Source of the DNA: Scytalidium lignicola
Lineage: Eukaryota > Ascomycota > Leotiomycetes
DNA: 64,000 nt
Assembly (NCBI GenBank): GCA_002812745.2
Contig: NCSJ02000172.1
Span: 1 to 64,000, forward strand
Reading direction: 5' to 3'
Part shown: one piece after another, positions 47,364-59,228 of the stretch
How the letters are laid out: every line of letters starts with the position of its first letter
How positions within the stretch are numbered: the first letter of the stretch is position 1
Made by a program: the position numbers and the translations under genes
The notes under the pieces: generated by a model
What the model was told of the DNA's origin: nothing
Databases searched by the model: none
Seen by the model: only the letters and a program-made list of their open reading frames with translations

Positions 47364-50300
47364 CGAACGCTGTAGGATATTGTAGAATACTACAACTACT
47401 TTTGAAATATAATTATACTTCTACTTTGATCAGGCGATGAGCTCTGCTGTCGTTCGAGAATATCGAGGCGCGTGGTCAAACTCCAAGAAATCAAACGCGG
47501 GGTTTGGCTGTGTAAGAGATATCGCAATTGGCCAGGGCCAAACTGTTGATAGCAACCGTGGCGCTCAGCAGTTAATTACCGATAACGATCGAGTACCTTC
47601 GGATGCCCAATTGAAAAAGGAATCAGATAATTAAAGTTGAAGCTTGAAGTATCATGATCTGGAGTAAAGCTGAAAGCCCTTACCTTATATACCAAGCAAA
47701 GTCTCCACCATGCATTAAGGGAAGAACAAAGGCAACCCACCCCCCTTGCCCCTTGGCCGCAATCTAGAGGCGACCACATGGCTAAGGTTGCTTGTAATTG
47801 TGCTCGACAACACCTCCAAAGGGCGCAAGGCTTCTATTTCGAGCCTGAGTCATTAGTCAAGGAAAGCATCTCGCTGCATCTGAGCCCTTCCGTAGACCGG
47901 CTGCACCGCTCCACTTCAGCGCGCTACGACTGCACGCCGCCAGGCGGGTTCCAGGTCTGGCGGAGTCCGGGTTGGTAGCCAGGTAATTCGGCACATTTAC
48001 TCAGTCGGCCGGCATGAAACTGCCAGTTATATTCCACCATTTCAGCATTTTTGATTATGATTTTCTTTTGATATTACAATTCTATCGTATTCTAGAGACT
48101 CTAGGCTTTAAAACGGTATAAAATGTGGAGTTTAGTTCCTAGTGCAACAAGAGTTAAAGGTGTATTCTGAAACAGATGTCCATTAGGTGATATTTACAAT
48201 TTCATATTTTATTTTATTCTATATTATCTTAAAGCTTATGATCTCTAGAATTCATTAACAAGTAAAACTATAACATCAAACCAAAGTCATAATGAAAAAT
48301 ACTTGAAATGGCGGTCGATTCAACTGAAAAATTGGCTGTTGGGCGACTTGGTACGCCGGAAGTAGTGATTAATTATTAATTATTAATTAGTTTCTTAGGC
48401 GCACAGGCCCTCATGTCGTTGTCACAGGGCGTGCGACACCAGGGCGTGCAGGGGACCTTTCCATCGCCGTATGTGGCTGACCGCCGCAACCAAACAACTT
48501 ATTTTTTATCCCAGTCATCAATCATACGGAGTAAATTATTCTTCACCTTTTTCGCATTTTTACAACCCTGTTGGGTCACAAAATTCTACGCCTTTCCAAA
48601 GAGCGTAGCCTGGAGAGTGGCGTCTGCCAAAAACGTCACCAAAATTCTAGCCCTCAGTAGTAATACCCTCCATCCTGATGATACTATTCTCTGACGTGTG
48701 CACGAAATGCTTAAATAGCATAGTCAACCAGAACTCAATCCGGCTCTCTGATTGGCCAGAATTGATACGGTACGTCCGTACGTAAGTATACAAAATTCCA
48801 AACCACCGTCAGATCAGGCCAGGATTAGGTCATGCCAGGCCGTCAGCACCAGCACAAAGTGGATTTTAATTGCCCTCTCGTGCCTCTCTCCTCGGCTTTT
48901 CCTGGCTTCTAGACTGTTTTTCAGGTAATTTACTTTCCGGGTGACGGCTACCTGAGGTTTTACAGTGTTGGTTTGCTGCTGCTGTTGCTGTACCCGCCAT
49001 CGATCCACGGATCCACACTTACCCGGCTCAAAATGGGGGAAATCTCACCATTTACCCAAGATTTCTCTTTCCCCGGGGCAAAATAGTTGGGTTTCTAGAA
49101 GTCATTGAGAATGGTGCTAGCCAATATTACGGAGAAGTTCCGCACAACCAATTGGCCGTTATTTACTTAGATATTTTTTATATCTCGCACAGCCTTGCAG
49201 CTACATACAGTAATTACCCCTACGAGCCCTACCCATGCTTGGAAATGCGGCTTTTAATGATCAAATGATCTCTATTGAATTGGATAGAAGAATGTTGCCC
49301 GTGGCTCATTTTCATTCATACATCAAACCTTCAGCCATTAAAAGGTCTCTCTTCTTTCATCGATTGGAGAACTTCCTACCGGTCCTTGGTGTGTTTGAAA
49401 CACCCTCAACTGGGTCGACGTATTTGATCCCAGGCGTTAAGCAAGAATAGTGGACTATTGGGTGCATACGTGGAAAACGTGTTTGATGGTGTGAGAAAAG
49501 CAGAGTTGGTGGTTCATTCAGTCCAGCCGTGACCTCTCACCTCATCAACAGGTGGAAACGTGATGTCAACAGTATTTCGCTGATGAGCCAATCGGGACCT
49601 TCCAAAGCAGGGAATAGCAGTACCTTATTGTTTCTATTATTCCATTATCCCATTATTGGTTTTTTCATGCATTGTGTGCATTGAAGGAAAAAAAAAANGA
49701 CCAAGGTAGAAAGTGGATACTCTCGTTTCATTATTGCCTGTTGACAAGAAATCTTTTTAGTTTTGGGGAAATTTTCAAAACATTGTCGCCGGAGTCTCTC
49801 CTAACAGAAAGTTCAGCCTTGGGTATGACACATCGTCAACCGTGTACGTTAAGTAGACACGAGGTTGAATTAGGACTGTTGCTTTGCTGCAGGCGGCGGT
49901 CCGCTTTGGGTGGGTCCCTGTTACGCCAAGTGTAGCAGGGGAGAAGTAGACTGGTTGGCCGTCGGCTCTGGGCGCCCTTTGGAGGAAAGCTGGAGCGGTG
50001 GGGACCCATAGAGAAAGTTTTATTTTAGGGGCAAGGCAAAAAAAAAGTTCCAGGTGGGCAATTGAACTACTCACGGATGGATGTGGAGACCGCGGTTACT
50101 GAAGGCTGAGAAGAAAAGAGACATTCGATATATAACTGATTCCTAAATCAGCCTCTTGTTACGTACCGAATACCTCATTGTAACATGTTGGAATGGCGAG
50201 AATGGCAAAGTAACAGAGTACGTACTCCGTTCGTTGGAACATGTGCCATTTTCCCTTGCCAATGAGCCCGGTACCGCGGATTCCACGTGGCGTGGAGCTA

Positions 50301-52369
50301 AAATACGAATGGGAAAGCGGCAAAAGTTTGAGACACATAAAGGGCGCGCATTTGACAGGAGAGACAATGAGAGAAACATGAAAAGGAAAAGGAAAAGGTA
50401 CCGTACATGAACTTACTAGTAGGCTAGCAAATGCACCAAAAGAAAAAAGAGTCACAGGAGATTAATTACTCCGACCGTGACGACCTGCGTGTGTTGGTGT
50501 CTGAACCATGTCATATTGTCGTATCTTATTATTAGTTCTGGTGGGAAATTCCCTTTTGCTTAACAATCATCAACATCTATAGTACAGTACAGTACAGTAC
50601 ACAGCACAGTACCACTCCGTATTAATTATGTTCCTAGAGCGCCAGAGCGCCTTCCACTTGACAGACCGTCAAGTCATTCAGGAGGCTTACCAGGCTTACA
50701 CTGAGCTAACCGCTTTTTTTTCAAACCCCAACGGCCAAGCCGATCCGGGTCATGTTGCGCGCGGCATTCGAGATGGTGCAATGCAACACGCAATAAGTTT
50801 GTTTCTTTATGGGTACCGTAGAACATTACTGTATTTGAGGTGGACATCATACGAGTGTATTATCAAATAATAATACGACGAACGTAAGGGGAACCCATCA
50901 AATATCGAGAGAGTTAGGGATGTTTACTCCCTAGGTATTGGTATTTTGTTTCTTTTGTAAGTAATTTATCCAATTAAGAGTATTTCAGCATGCATAGGGG
51001 GAAAAAGGTGATGGATGGTAGACATCAAGGTTGTTCGGTTGAAATCCCGGGTTTCCAAATTTTCGAAATCCCGTTTATTTGAATTCCGTTTGTTTTCTTC
51101 GGTACGGAGTCCTCGTAGCCGGGTTCGGAATAGGCGTCTTCCCTGCACAACTCCTGCGGAGTCCGCGCTGGTCCGACGTCACGTGTAGTCCGCTTCGTTA
51201 ATTACGTGAGCTCATCATTTTTGGTTCTTGCTCAATGGATCAATTAACCCACAGAATATTTTCCACTAAATACAGTAATGAAGGTAACGATTATTTTTTA
51301 TAAACTAACTAATTAAGCCCAAACAAAGAAAGAAATTATCTTTTTCAACTACTACGACCTGAAATAGAAACATGGGTCTAGATGCACATCAATGTAGGGA
51401 CAGACTAATCTGGGATAGTTAGAACCAAACTGTTTGGTTTTCTGGGGTTTCTAACTTAGTTAATGCGAAAGAAAGTCAAGATTAGGTCATCCTGTGCCTC
51501 CCCAGAAAACCCGCATTTTAATTAATGTTCTCAAATCTGGTCAGCAAATGTGCAATTGAAGCCCGATCCCGATGTCGGACATCCAAGGTGACGACGAGGC
51601 TGCGACGGCGTGCTTGATCTGGAAATGGAGTGCGAGAAAATTGAAGGCACGGTGAAAAGGAGTCATACGGCACATTACTGTATGAAATGTAAGTTAGTTT
51701 AAAATCTCTCTTCTAGGACTGTTCCACAAAATGGTCTTGGCTTGGTCCTTCATCCCCATTTATAAGCATGGGGTGTGGTGGATTATTCCGAGAATTAGGA
51801 GATATCGCGTACTTCAGATCTGGGGTAAGGAGGATCGATCTAATTTGTCAGAAGCCAAGAGATCAAGACAGCTACGGAACCACAATAATATAATTCTGTA
51901 TATTGGTATCATTGTCATAACTCATTTCGGCGTCATGTTAGGGTATGATTTCAGGATCTATCTCCACAATCATCATTGAAAAGGCCTTCAATATTGTACA
52001 ATGGCTCTTGCCATGTCAATATGATTGACATGAACACTGAGCTAGGCTCCAGAGCTTAGAACAGTCTTTTGGTGTTTCCATATGCGCACCAATAATTCAA
52101 CAATCGCATCTTCCTCCTTATGACTCATGTCGTTGTCATATAAAACTTTTTNATATGCTTCTTAGCCTACTATATAGTGCTTAACTAAGGCACTTTGGAG
52201 AATTGTCCATTCAATGACTACTTCCAGAAACTGTTGCGATTATGTGTCTTCGAACCAGGCTCTTGCTCATATTCCTGATAAGGTCTACATCTCTAAATTT
52301 AGAGAAACAAACCCATCATAACTGTTATCGTTTGAATACTAGTGTTTCCCAGCTATACCTAGATTAGCC
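47364..52369. other. 5 kb stretch without a convincing gene
   Basis: Short frames on both strands (47437-47978, 48413-48694, 49235-49450, 50143-50870, 51731-51979) show no domain or family signature. Notable sequence: AATTATT repeats at 48368-48388, a GTACA repeat at 50581-50601, several GTACG/ACGGAGT palindromic clusters (48770-48785, 50219-50235, 51100-51125), Ns at 49698 and 52152. I see no RNA gene. It could hold old, eroded repeats. Confidence 0.45.
50581..50601. repeat. GTACA pentanucleotide tandem repeat
   Basis: Four to five tandem copies (AGTACAGTACAGTACAGTAC) followed by diverged ACAGCACAGTACC copies. Confidence 0.8.
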
Positions 52370-55300
52370 CTAGCAAGAGGGTGATTCTAGGACACGAGTT
52401 CTCTTGATTCCGTGTGGCCCGTCTAGATCCTTATTTTGTAACCCTGACGTTGTAGCAGGAGAGGAGTTAGTACGCCAAGATCCTTCAAGTCGACTAAGAT
52501 CTCCCGAGCGACGCACAAAACCAATTTTAGACGTACGTCGCGAACCCATAAGCACATTATCACTAGGATTAAAGGATAGCTCATCAGCATCATCTGAGTC
52601 TTCCATCTTAGTCCATCGGCGCTTGGTTGGCTTGGCCGCTGTCGACGATGTCTTTTGTAACTCGTGATGCTTATGAGCTTGTTCTGTACTTAAAGGTACC
52701 GTACTTGCTGAAACGTTTTTGGTTGTTGTAGGAGATGTATCCAGTTTGTCGATATTTCTTGAGAATAATGACTTCTGTTGTGACCCATCTGAGCCATGCA
52801 ATATCTCATCCACTGGGTGCGGTTTGTTGATGATTATCTTCGTTGGAGAGCTTTTAGGGACCGAGCTACTTGGGAGAGGCGGTACTTGTTGCTCCCTATT
52901 AATAGCGGCTGAATTACCTTTATCGTCTGCTAATCCATCAACAGAACAGAGAGTACTAGACTTCCTTGTAGCACTCGACTGAATACTGTTTATCGATAGA
53001 CTGACATCTCTCGGTGGAATTAAGTCGTTTTGATTTAATGACGGAGAACTTGATTGGCCATGACTAACTCCTCCTTGAAAACTGACTTGGTTCTGATCTA
53101 TAGAGTTGTTCAATCTCTCATCATGCTCAGTCGCCTGGCGACTTTGAGACAATGCACTAGCAATTTTTGATTCTCCGGGAGACAATTGACGTAAACTAGA
53201 CAGTAATAGTCTCGGTAGTTCTTTGGTAGTAATTCCTTGCAGATGATCCTCCTCATCAGAAAACATATAACTTTTATCGATTGAAGAGTTAAAGCCTGCT
53301 CGGTCAGGCTGAGACGTTTTGATAATCATAGAAGGTGAATCGTTATTTCCAAGCGAAGTTCTGCCTGTGTGACTGGATACTGCTTCGTTTGATGGAGCTT
53401 CTTCTTCTATAATTATCCCTTGAAAAACATCATCGTCCGAAGATTCGTGGCTTCTGTCTCCAGAGTCAGGAATCTCAATCCTGACGCACTTGTCTAACTT
53501 TGGTGTTGCAGGCAATTTAGGTAAATGCTCAAGAGCCTCGGCATCTACAGAGTGTGTAAATGACGTCTCTGATTGAGGTAATTCCCGATTCCGTGGTAGT
53601 AATTCAGGTAATGATTCTTTGGTAGAATTGTCGTTTGCTGTATCAGGAGCTTTTCCGTCCAAGGAGGCTTTTACGTCGCTAACAACGCCTGGTATGGGAT
53701 GGTTAGAACTAGAAGAAGATTGATGCTCCAGATCGACAGGGTCTTCGGGTCTCTGAACAGAGTCATGGACCTTGATATGGTTTTGAAGGTGGGATTGATG
53801 ATAAAACTTTTTCCGGCACTTAGGATAAGAACATAGTAATGGTTTTTCCCGGCCGTGAGTCTTTNGCATGGCGGTATGCCCCCGGAGGCCATGCAAANTG
53901 TCATAGTGCATCCAAGAGCATCTCTGAATGGACAAGGATATTTACCAGTTCGGTAATTGTCTGCTGATTTGACCTTAGTTCGCTCTAAAGATTCTGTTCC
54001 TGTGATTTGAGTGTGTTTTCTGACAGTAGCAACAGTGCTTGAATTCCTTTTATCCGTCGAGATATTTTTGACTTCTTTCTCACATACTAGGCTACCCCCG
54101 GTCGTTGTGGTTTCATTTGATGCCGATTGCTTTAGATTACTATCCTTGTGATCAAACAACTCTGAGCTAACACGAGCTAGCAGTCGGTGTAAAGCTGCAC
54201 CTCCTTGATGTGCTACCTTCACATGGTGTAGTAGATCTGAGAGGTTAAAATAACCATCTTTGCCAATATGTCTACAACCTTCTTCGAAACACGGGAACGG
54301 CGTTGCAGAATGAGTACGGAGAAGATGCATATAGATCTCAGGTTGCGTTTCATTAGGCAGGCGATTCACTCTGTATTTGACTGTAGGAAATAATCTGCAA
54401 TCAGGATGAGGACATGCTGCTGGTGGAGAGTCGGTCTCATCATGATCTTCAAGTTTAAATGCCTCCAAAAGCCCCAAGTCTGACTCTTCACCATCAGCTA
54501 AGTCGGGAGATTGAGCCCGTAAATTGGTTGAGTGAAGCCGCCTCTTAGCAGCCTGTGGTGTTTGATTATGGGGGGTACCGACAAACACAGGATCTGAGGA
54601 GTCATCGGAAGAGTCTGAAGAATTGAGTTGGAGAAAACGCTCCTCTCGTTTTGTATCTTTTAATAACTCGGCATGGAGTTCAGGATCAACATGCTCTATT
54701 GTCGCCACTGCCTCGGACCAATCAATGTAGGTATCATCTAAAACCTTTTTCGTTCGTCTTCTAGGCCTACTTGATCTCAAAATAGGCTGCAAACGAGGAG
54801 CGCTTATTGAAGCGCTTTCAGTGACACTTTCCTTATATGAGACTTTCTGGCGTGTTGACGATCTTTGAGCCATAGTAGTTATCCTAAATGACTCGCTATC
54901 CGAACCCTGTTCATCTGGTAGCTGCCCATTGTACCTATCTCTGAATCGGTTTCGCCAGGATACCCAGGTATGTTGCGGATGCTTTTTCAAGTCAGCCAGA
55001 CTCTCAAAAGCGAGGCGTTACTTACTTTTGTATGCAACTCTACCCATATAGGCTCGGCAAGGCCACGACCCTCCTTTCTAATTTTACGTATCCACTGAAG
55101 AAGAATCTTGTCGTCCTCTATCGTAAAAGGAGTCCTTGTCTTACGCCTCGCTTTGGATAGGGATGTGGAAGACACACGAAAAGTGTGCCGAACCTCAGTA
55201 TCTCCATGATATTGAATCTGCTGAGTTTCTTCTTGTATACTAGTATGGCTATTTTTGATAGCACGTCTTTTTCTAGGTGGAGGCTCCAGCGCCCAGAGGG

Positions 55301-56009
55301 AAGGTCCAGCGGTCGGTGAAGATGGGTGGTCAGCGTCTTGCCATATCTTCTTCCGCCTTTCCTTGCGAAGGCTAGTTATCCCAGAGATATTTCTAGGTAC
55401 TTGCCATGCAGGCTCAGTATCTCTTTCATCTAGTCTCCTATTCCACGATGCATGCTTTGCAAGTTGTGGCTGCGCTTGAAGGGGCTTGCTGGTCGAGTTA
55501 TCATATTCAATTGGAAACATGAAGCCACGCAAAATCATGTCATCCTCTTCCATTGCATCGTTACCACCGACCATGGAGTTTTCATCTTGCATGAATTCAT
55601 CGTCTTCCACGGAGTCTATTATAGTCTCGTCCGGCTCAACCGTCAACGCTCTTAACATTTGTCGCCCACGGATGCTATCCCCTGCATCTGTTTCGCCTTC
55701 CATCCTAAGTAAGTGGCCATTATTAACCACAATCTCTCCAGTGTATAAATCTATCTCGTCACCGATGCCGTCAAACTCTCGTCCATATTTCTCGAATATG
55801 TCTTCGAATGCAGACTTTAGCTTATTATTGAGCTCTGCTCGTTTCTTCTCAAGTTCATCTCCAGAATTATATCCAACAAGACCGTATCCATCAACCTCAC
55901 TATCATCACTGGTACCTGTGCTCGAAGAATCACGAGTGACGGTTGAACCCTGCTGAAGCTCCGTCTCCAAGAGGTTTACTAGGCGTTGCCGCTTTGGAAA
56001 TGGTTCCAT
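52370..56009 (-). CDS. scm3: Scm3/HJURP-type CENP-A chaperone with Myb-like and C2H2 domains
   Basis: Two exons, 56009-55026 and 54981-52370 (44-nt intron with CTGAC branch), about 1197 aa. The Scm3 core lies near residues 65-95: LKSAFEDIFEKYGREFDG, then GDEIDLYTGEIVVNNGHLLR. A Myb/SANT-like domain spans the intron (PFTIEDDKILLQWIRKIRKE, WVELHTK|HPQHTWVSWRNRF). Four C2H2 fingers follow: CPHPDC...H-x4-H, CFEEGC...H-x4-H, CPFRDALGC...HAKTH and CSYPKC...HIKVH. The rest is disordered. Scm3 deposits the centromeric histone CENP-A. Fungal orthologues are known to carry varied DNA-binding modules. Ns at 53865 and 53898 break the frame. Discounting both restores finger three with C-x12-H-x3-H spacing and makes the CDS divisible by three. 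Confidence 0.85.
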
Positions 56010-57577
56010 TTGGGAGTTTGAAAGTAATTCTGCTCATAAATAATAATATAAATTGGATTCAGTGGTGGCATTGAGAACCAAACACTGACATCTAATATTG
56101 GGCTTATCAGCAGAATCACTTTGGTTGGGGTAGACGCGTGAAATCGCGTGTCGTTCGTTCAAAGAGGTTGCATAATTTTTCATAAAGCAGAATAACTTAT
56201 GCTGCATTAGCCTCTTAGCACGGCAGCATAAATATTACGGGTATCGGAAATGCCAAAGACGCAGGTACTACATCATGATCGAGGATGTACTGTACTTACG
56301 TACCTCGTAGCAAAATGCATCATAACTAAGCAACAATTTAAACTATAAACATATTATAATTTGTGATTATTATATACCTCCTGGTTATTTGACAAACGTT
56401 AAAGGATCACTTGAATTCTCAAGCGCAATTGTTAACTAGATATCTGTGAGAACCTCCAGGTGTATCTCATCATCCTTAATATGCTTCAGCGCTGCGCTAT
56501 ACTTTGCAAGAGACATTTTTCTCTTGTTTTTACGACTGGCCGAAGTAAACCTCTTCATCATGAGTAACGAGATAGAAAGTTATGTACAGTGGCATGTTTG
56601 CCTCTGAGTCCCATGCTTAATAATTGTCAAGTCTTGGAGGGATCTGTTTTGCCAGACTCAGTCTCGTCCGCAAGGCTGGTCGATTTGGAGAGAGCCATGG
56701 CGCTCTCCGACGAGGCTGTGAATACACCGATATCTCAGGAAGTACCGTCCGTCCCTGCGTCCCGAGACACACCCTGTAACGAGACAAACCATAGGTACTT
56801 CGAGTTCAAGGAATTATAAACCTGTGGACGCATTAAAATTTCTATATATTTGTATTTCAGCTAAGTTATATACTTCTCACGAACACTCCTGACCTATTAA
56901 TTCTGAAAATTATCATCGCGTCATCGCCGCCCCCTTGAATTTACAAAGGGCCTCCTTTCACACTATAATAGGTCCATTGACTTACGACACCACCATCAAA
57001 CTTTTTTTTACCTTTTAAACTCATAGAACAATTAGATATGGATATCTAGGCTTTATTATAATGCTAAAAAGCTATTCCTACTCTTGTGGCAGCCGGGGCG
57101 TGCCCTGTCATACGACGTCGCCACATAAGCTGATACCTCCTCTAATTTCACTTCTGGCTTCCCCTCAAACTCTTTTGCGCTCTGCTTGGAATCTGGTAAG
57201 GTAAAAACTTGAAGACGAGGTGAATCTGTGAAGCTCGAAATGATGTTGCATATGAAACTGACGGGGGGGTGCGTATAATTCAGAACAACGGACCTAGATA
57301 TTCGCAAGGTGGACGCGCCCTCGACGCTGCCTTTGCATGCGGTGTCCAAGGCCGGTAGTCGCTCGGCCTTGTTGCTGCCTTGCGCTAAGGCCAATGGCAT
57401 TAATAAAGTTTGTTCCTTCGACAGGCATTCATACATAAACGTGCTCTTCCCAATGCTTCCTTGTCACTCGATCGGCCGTTCGGAAAAAGATTGGACTTCA
57501 ATCAATGAGAACTAGCCGACGTTCACACACTGCCAGACTCCGTCTAACATACTCCAGCTTAAACAACACGAGACAAC
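56010..57577. other. Intergenic between scm3 and the GFA gene
   Basis: Frames at 56589-56819 (+, 76 aa) and 57056-57436 (-, 126 aa) are open with near-normal composition, but I recognise nothing in them. Either might be a short gene or an exon. 56830-57060 is AT-rich. Confidence 0.4.
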
Positions 57578-58061
57578 ATGGCGGCGACAGACACCTCGAT
57601 CCGCTCCAGCTGCCACTGCGGCGCCATCACAGTCACAGTTCCCCGACTCCCCGAGTACGTCAACGTGTGCCAATGCACGATTTGTAGACGCTACGGCGCC
57701 GCTTGGGGCTACTACCATCCCGATGAAGTAAAGATCGAAACGAAGCCGAATGCAGTGACTAAGCAGTATGTCTGGGGCGATCGAGACCTGTCTTTCAACT
57801 TCTGCGATAACTGCGGTTGCGTGTAAGTCAAGCAATTTCTGCTCCATTCGATCGAAGACTGATGTTGTGTACGGTAGATGCTATTGGTGGCCCATTCGAC
57901 CTCCGCCTACTGACGAAGGAGAATACAAAATGGGGCTCAACACAAACAATGTCAATCCCGAGCTCCTGAGGTTCGTCGATCGAAAGTTTGAGTATTCGGT
58001 TTTGATAAGCCCGCTGCGGTCGAAGGACACGGCGCATCCTGATGATCCGGCCAAGTATTGA
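57578..58061 (+). CDS. GFA/CENP-V-fold zinc protein
   Basis: Two exons, 57578-57822 and 57878-58061 (429 nt, 142 aa). The zinc-binding pattern of the GFA family (Mss4-like fold) is complete: CHCGAI near the N-terminus, CQCTICRRYGAAWGYY, then CDNCGCV and CYWWP across the 55-nt intron. The family includes glutathione-dependent formaldehyde-activating enzyme-like proteins and CENP-V. Most fungal members lack an assigned substrate. Length is normal. The ATG follows ACAAC and is the only good start. Confidence 0.88.
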
Positions 58062-59228
58062 ACACCGCCTCGAACCAGTGCAATACGTAGATACCTTATA
58101 GATTGATCCACGAAACTTGTTGCCGCATATCTGAACGAATATCTGAACAATTGCCTCATCGTTCTGTGCTCATGATAGTCGTTACTGCTGTCCCAATGTC
58201 TGCCTCGGAACCCTGAAAACCGTTGCAAACTCCAAAGCTTCATCAACAACATCACTTCTTCAACTTCCTTCTCCGACAACGCAACGTCATACCGAAACAC
58301 ACTCAGCAGCCCATGGCAACAGTAGCAATCACTAAGTAAGTTAATCTGTTTGCTATTATTCTTTAGCTATTTCTCTATAAGGACTTGACTTGTACTTTGA
58401 AAAATTCTACAGTTTAGCTATGCTGTCGATCGTTCTGTGAAGAGCGTCAAAAGCTACTATTGCTGTTGTCCCCTGCTCTATCATAAATATTAACCTATTC
58501 CCGGAGTTCGGGACCGTGGCATAGAGCGTCTATTAAGTTTAAATATAGCTCCAAAGTTTACAGTAAAGACCCAGAGTGTAAAGAAACCTGTCTATGTTAC
58601 CGGATTTATCCGGACAAAGGTGGGAGATGCACAAATAACGCATCTTAATAAGCGAGGAAGGATTTATCGCCTTTACTAAATCTTGTATTTAACGTTAGGT
58701 AGGCAGTTGTTGATACTCGATTACCCAGGTAATCATATATATGATCAGCTTTCGCAAGCTGTACTTCTAGAAAGGACATGATCGTCGGTCTCACTTGTGC
58801 TACCTTCCTGTAACTCGCATTCCTTCGTAGTTGAATGCGATTGAGCATCGAATTTGTCCTACGCTAAAAACGGCGGTAGAGTGGTGCTAAAATTTTCGGC
58901 GTAATTACAGCGGGCCTTTAGGCTATCAATGCCCTGTAATACGCTGTAGTTATAGTAGGCTTTAGGGACCTCGCTGTAATGCCCGTAGTAGGTTATGTGG
59001 CACGTGCATCACTAGCTCCTTGGCAGATTCCCATGACCTTTTACCGCGTCATTCCAAGGGATAATGTTCAGCCTTGTTAGTTTCAACGCCTGCTATGTGA
59101 GACCTGTGGTCAACCTTTCCCATTTTGATAATTACTGATTGCCAACTCGTAGCGACTGATCCGGTGAAACTTTCTAAGACATATTCAAGCTTTATAAATT
59201 AGAGGATGTTTTGTTAAACATTTCCAAG
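58062..59228. other. Intergenic with a small inverted-repeat element
   Basis: No gene recognised. The frame at 57881-58300 (-) is a shadow of the GFA gene. An inverted repeat (58898-58983) is listed separately. Confidence 0.45.
58898..58983. repeat. Small inverted repeat, possibly a MITE-like remnant
   Basis: GGCGTAATTACAGCG at 58898-58912 is mirrored by CGCTGTAATGCC at 58972-58983, with inner copies of CTGTAATACGCTGTAG at 58934-58949. The arms enclose about 60 bases. No target-site duplication is clear. Confidence 0.45.

Noticed and set aside
50628..50870. 80-codon plus frame
   Set aside because: Short, no motif, in a repeat-rich region. No splice partners found.
57056..57436. 126-codon minus frame divergent from the GFA gene
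   Set aside because: Plausible length, but no recognisable motif and overlapped by another frame. Not strong enough to call.
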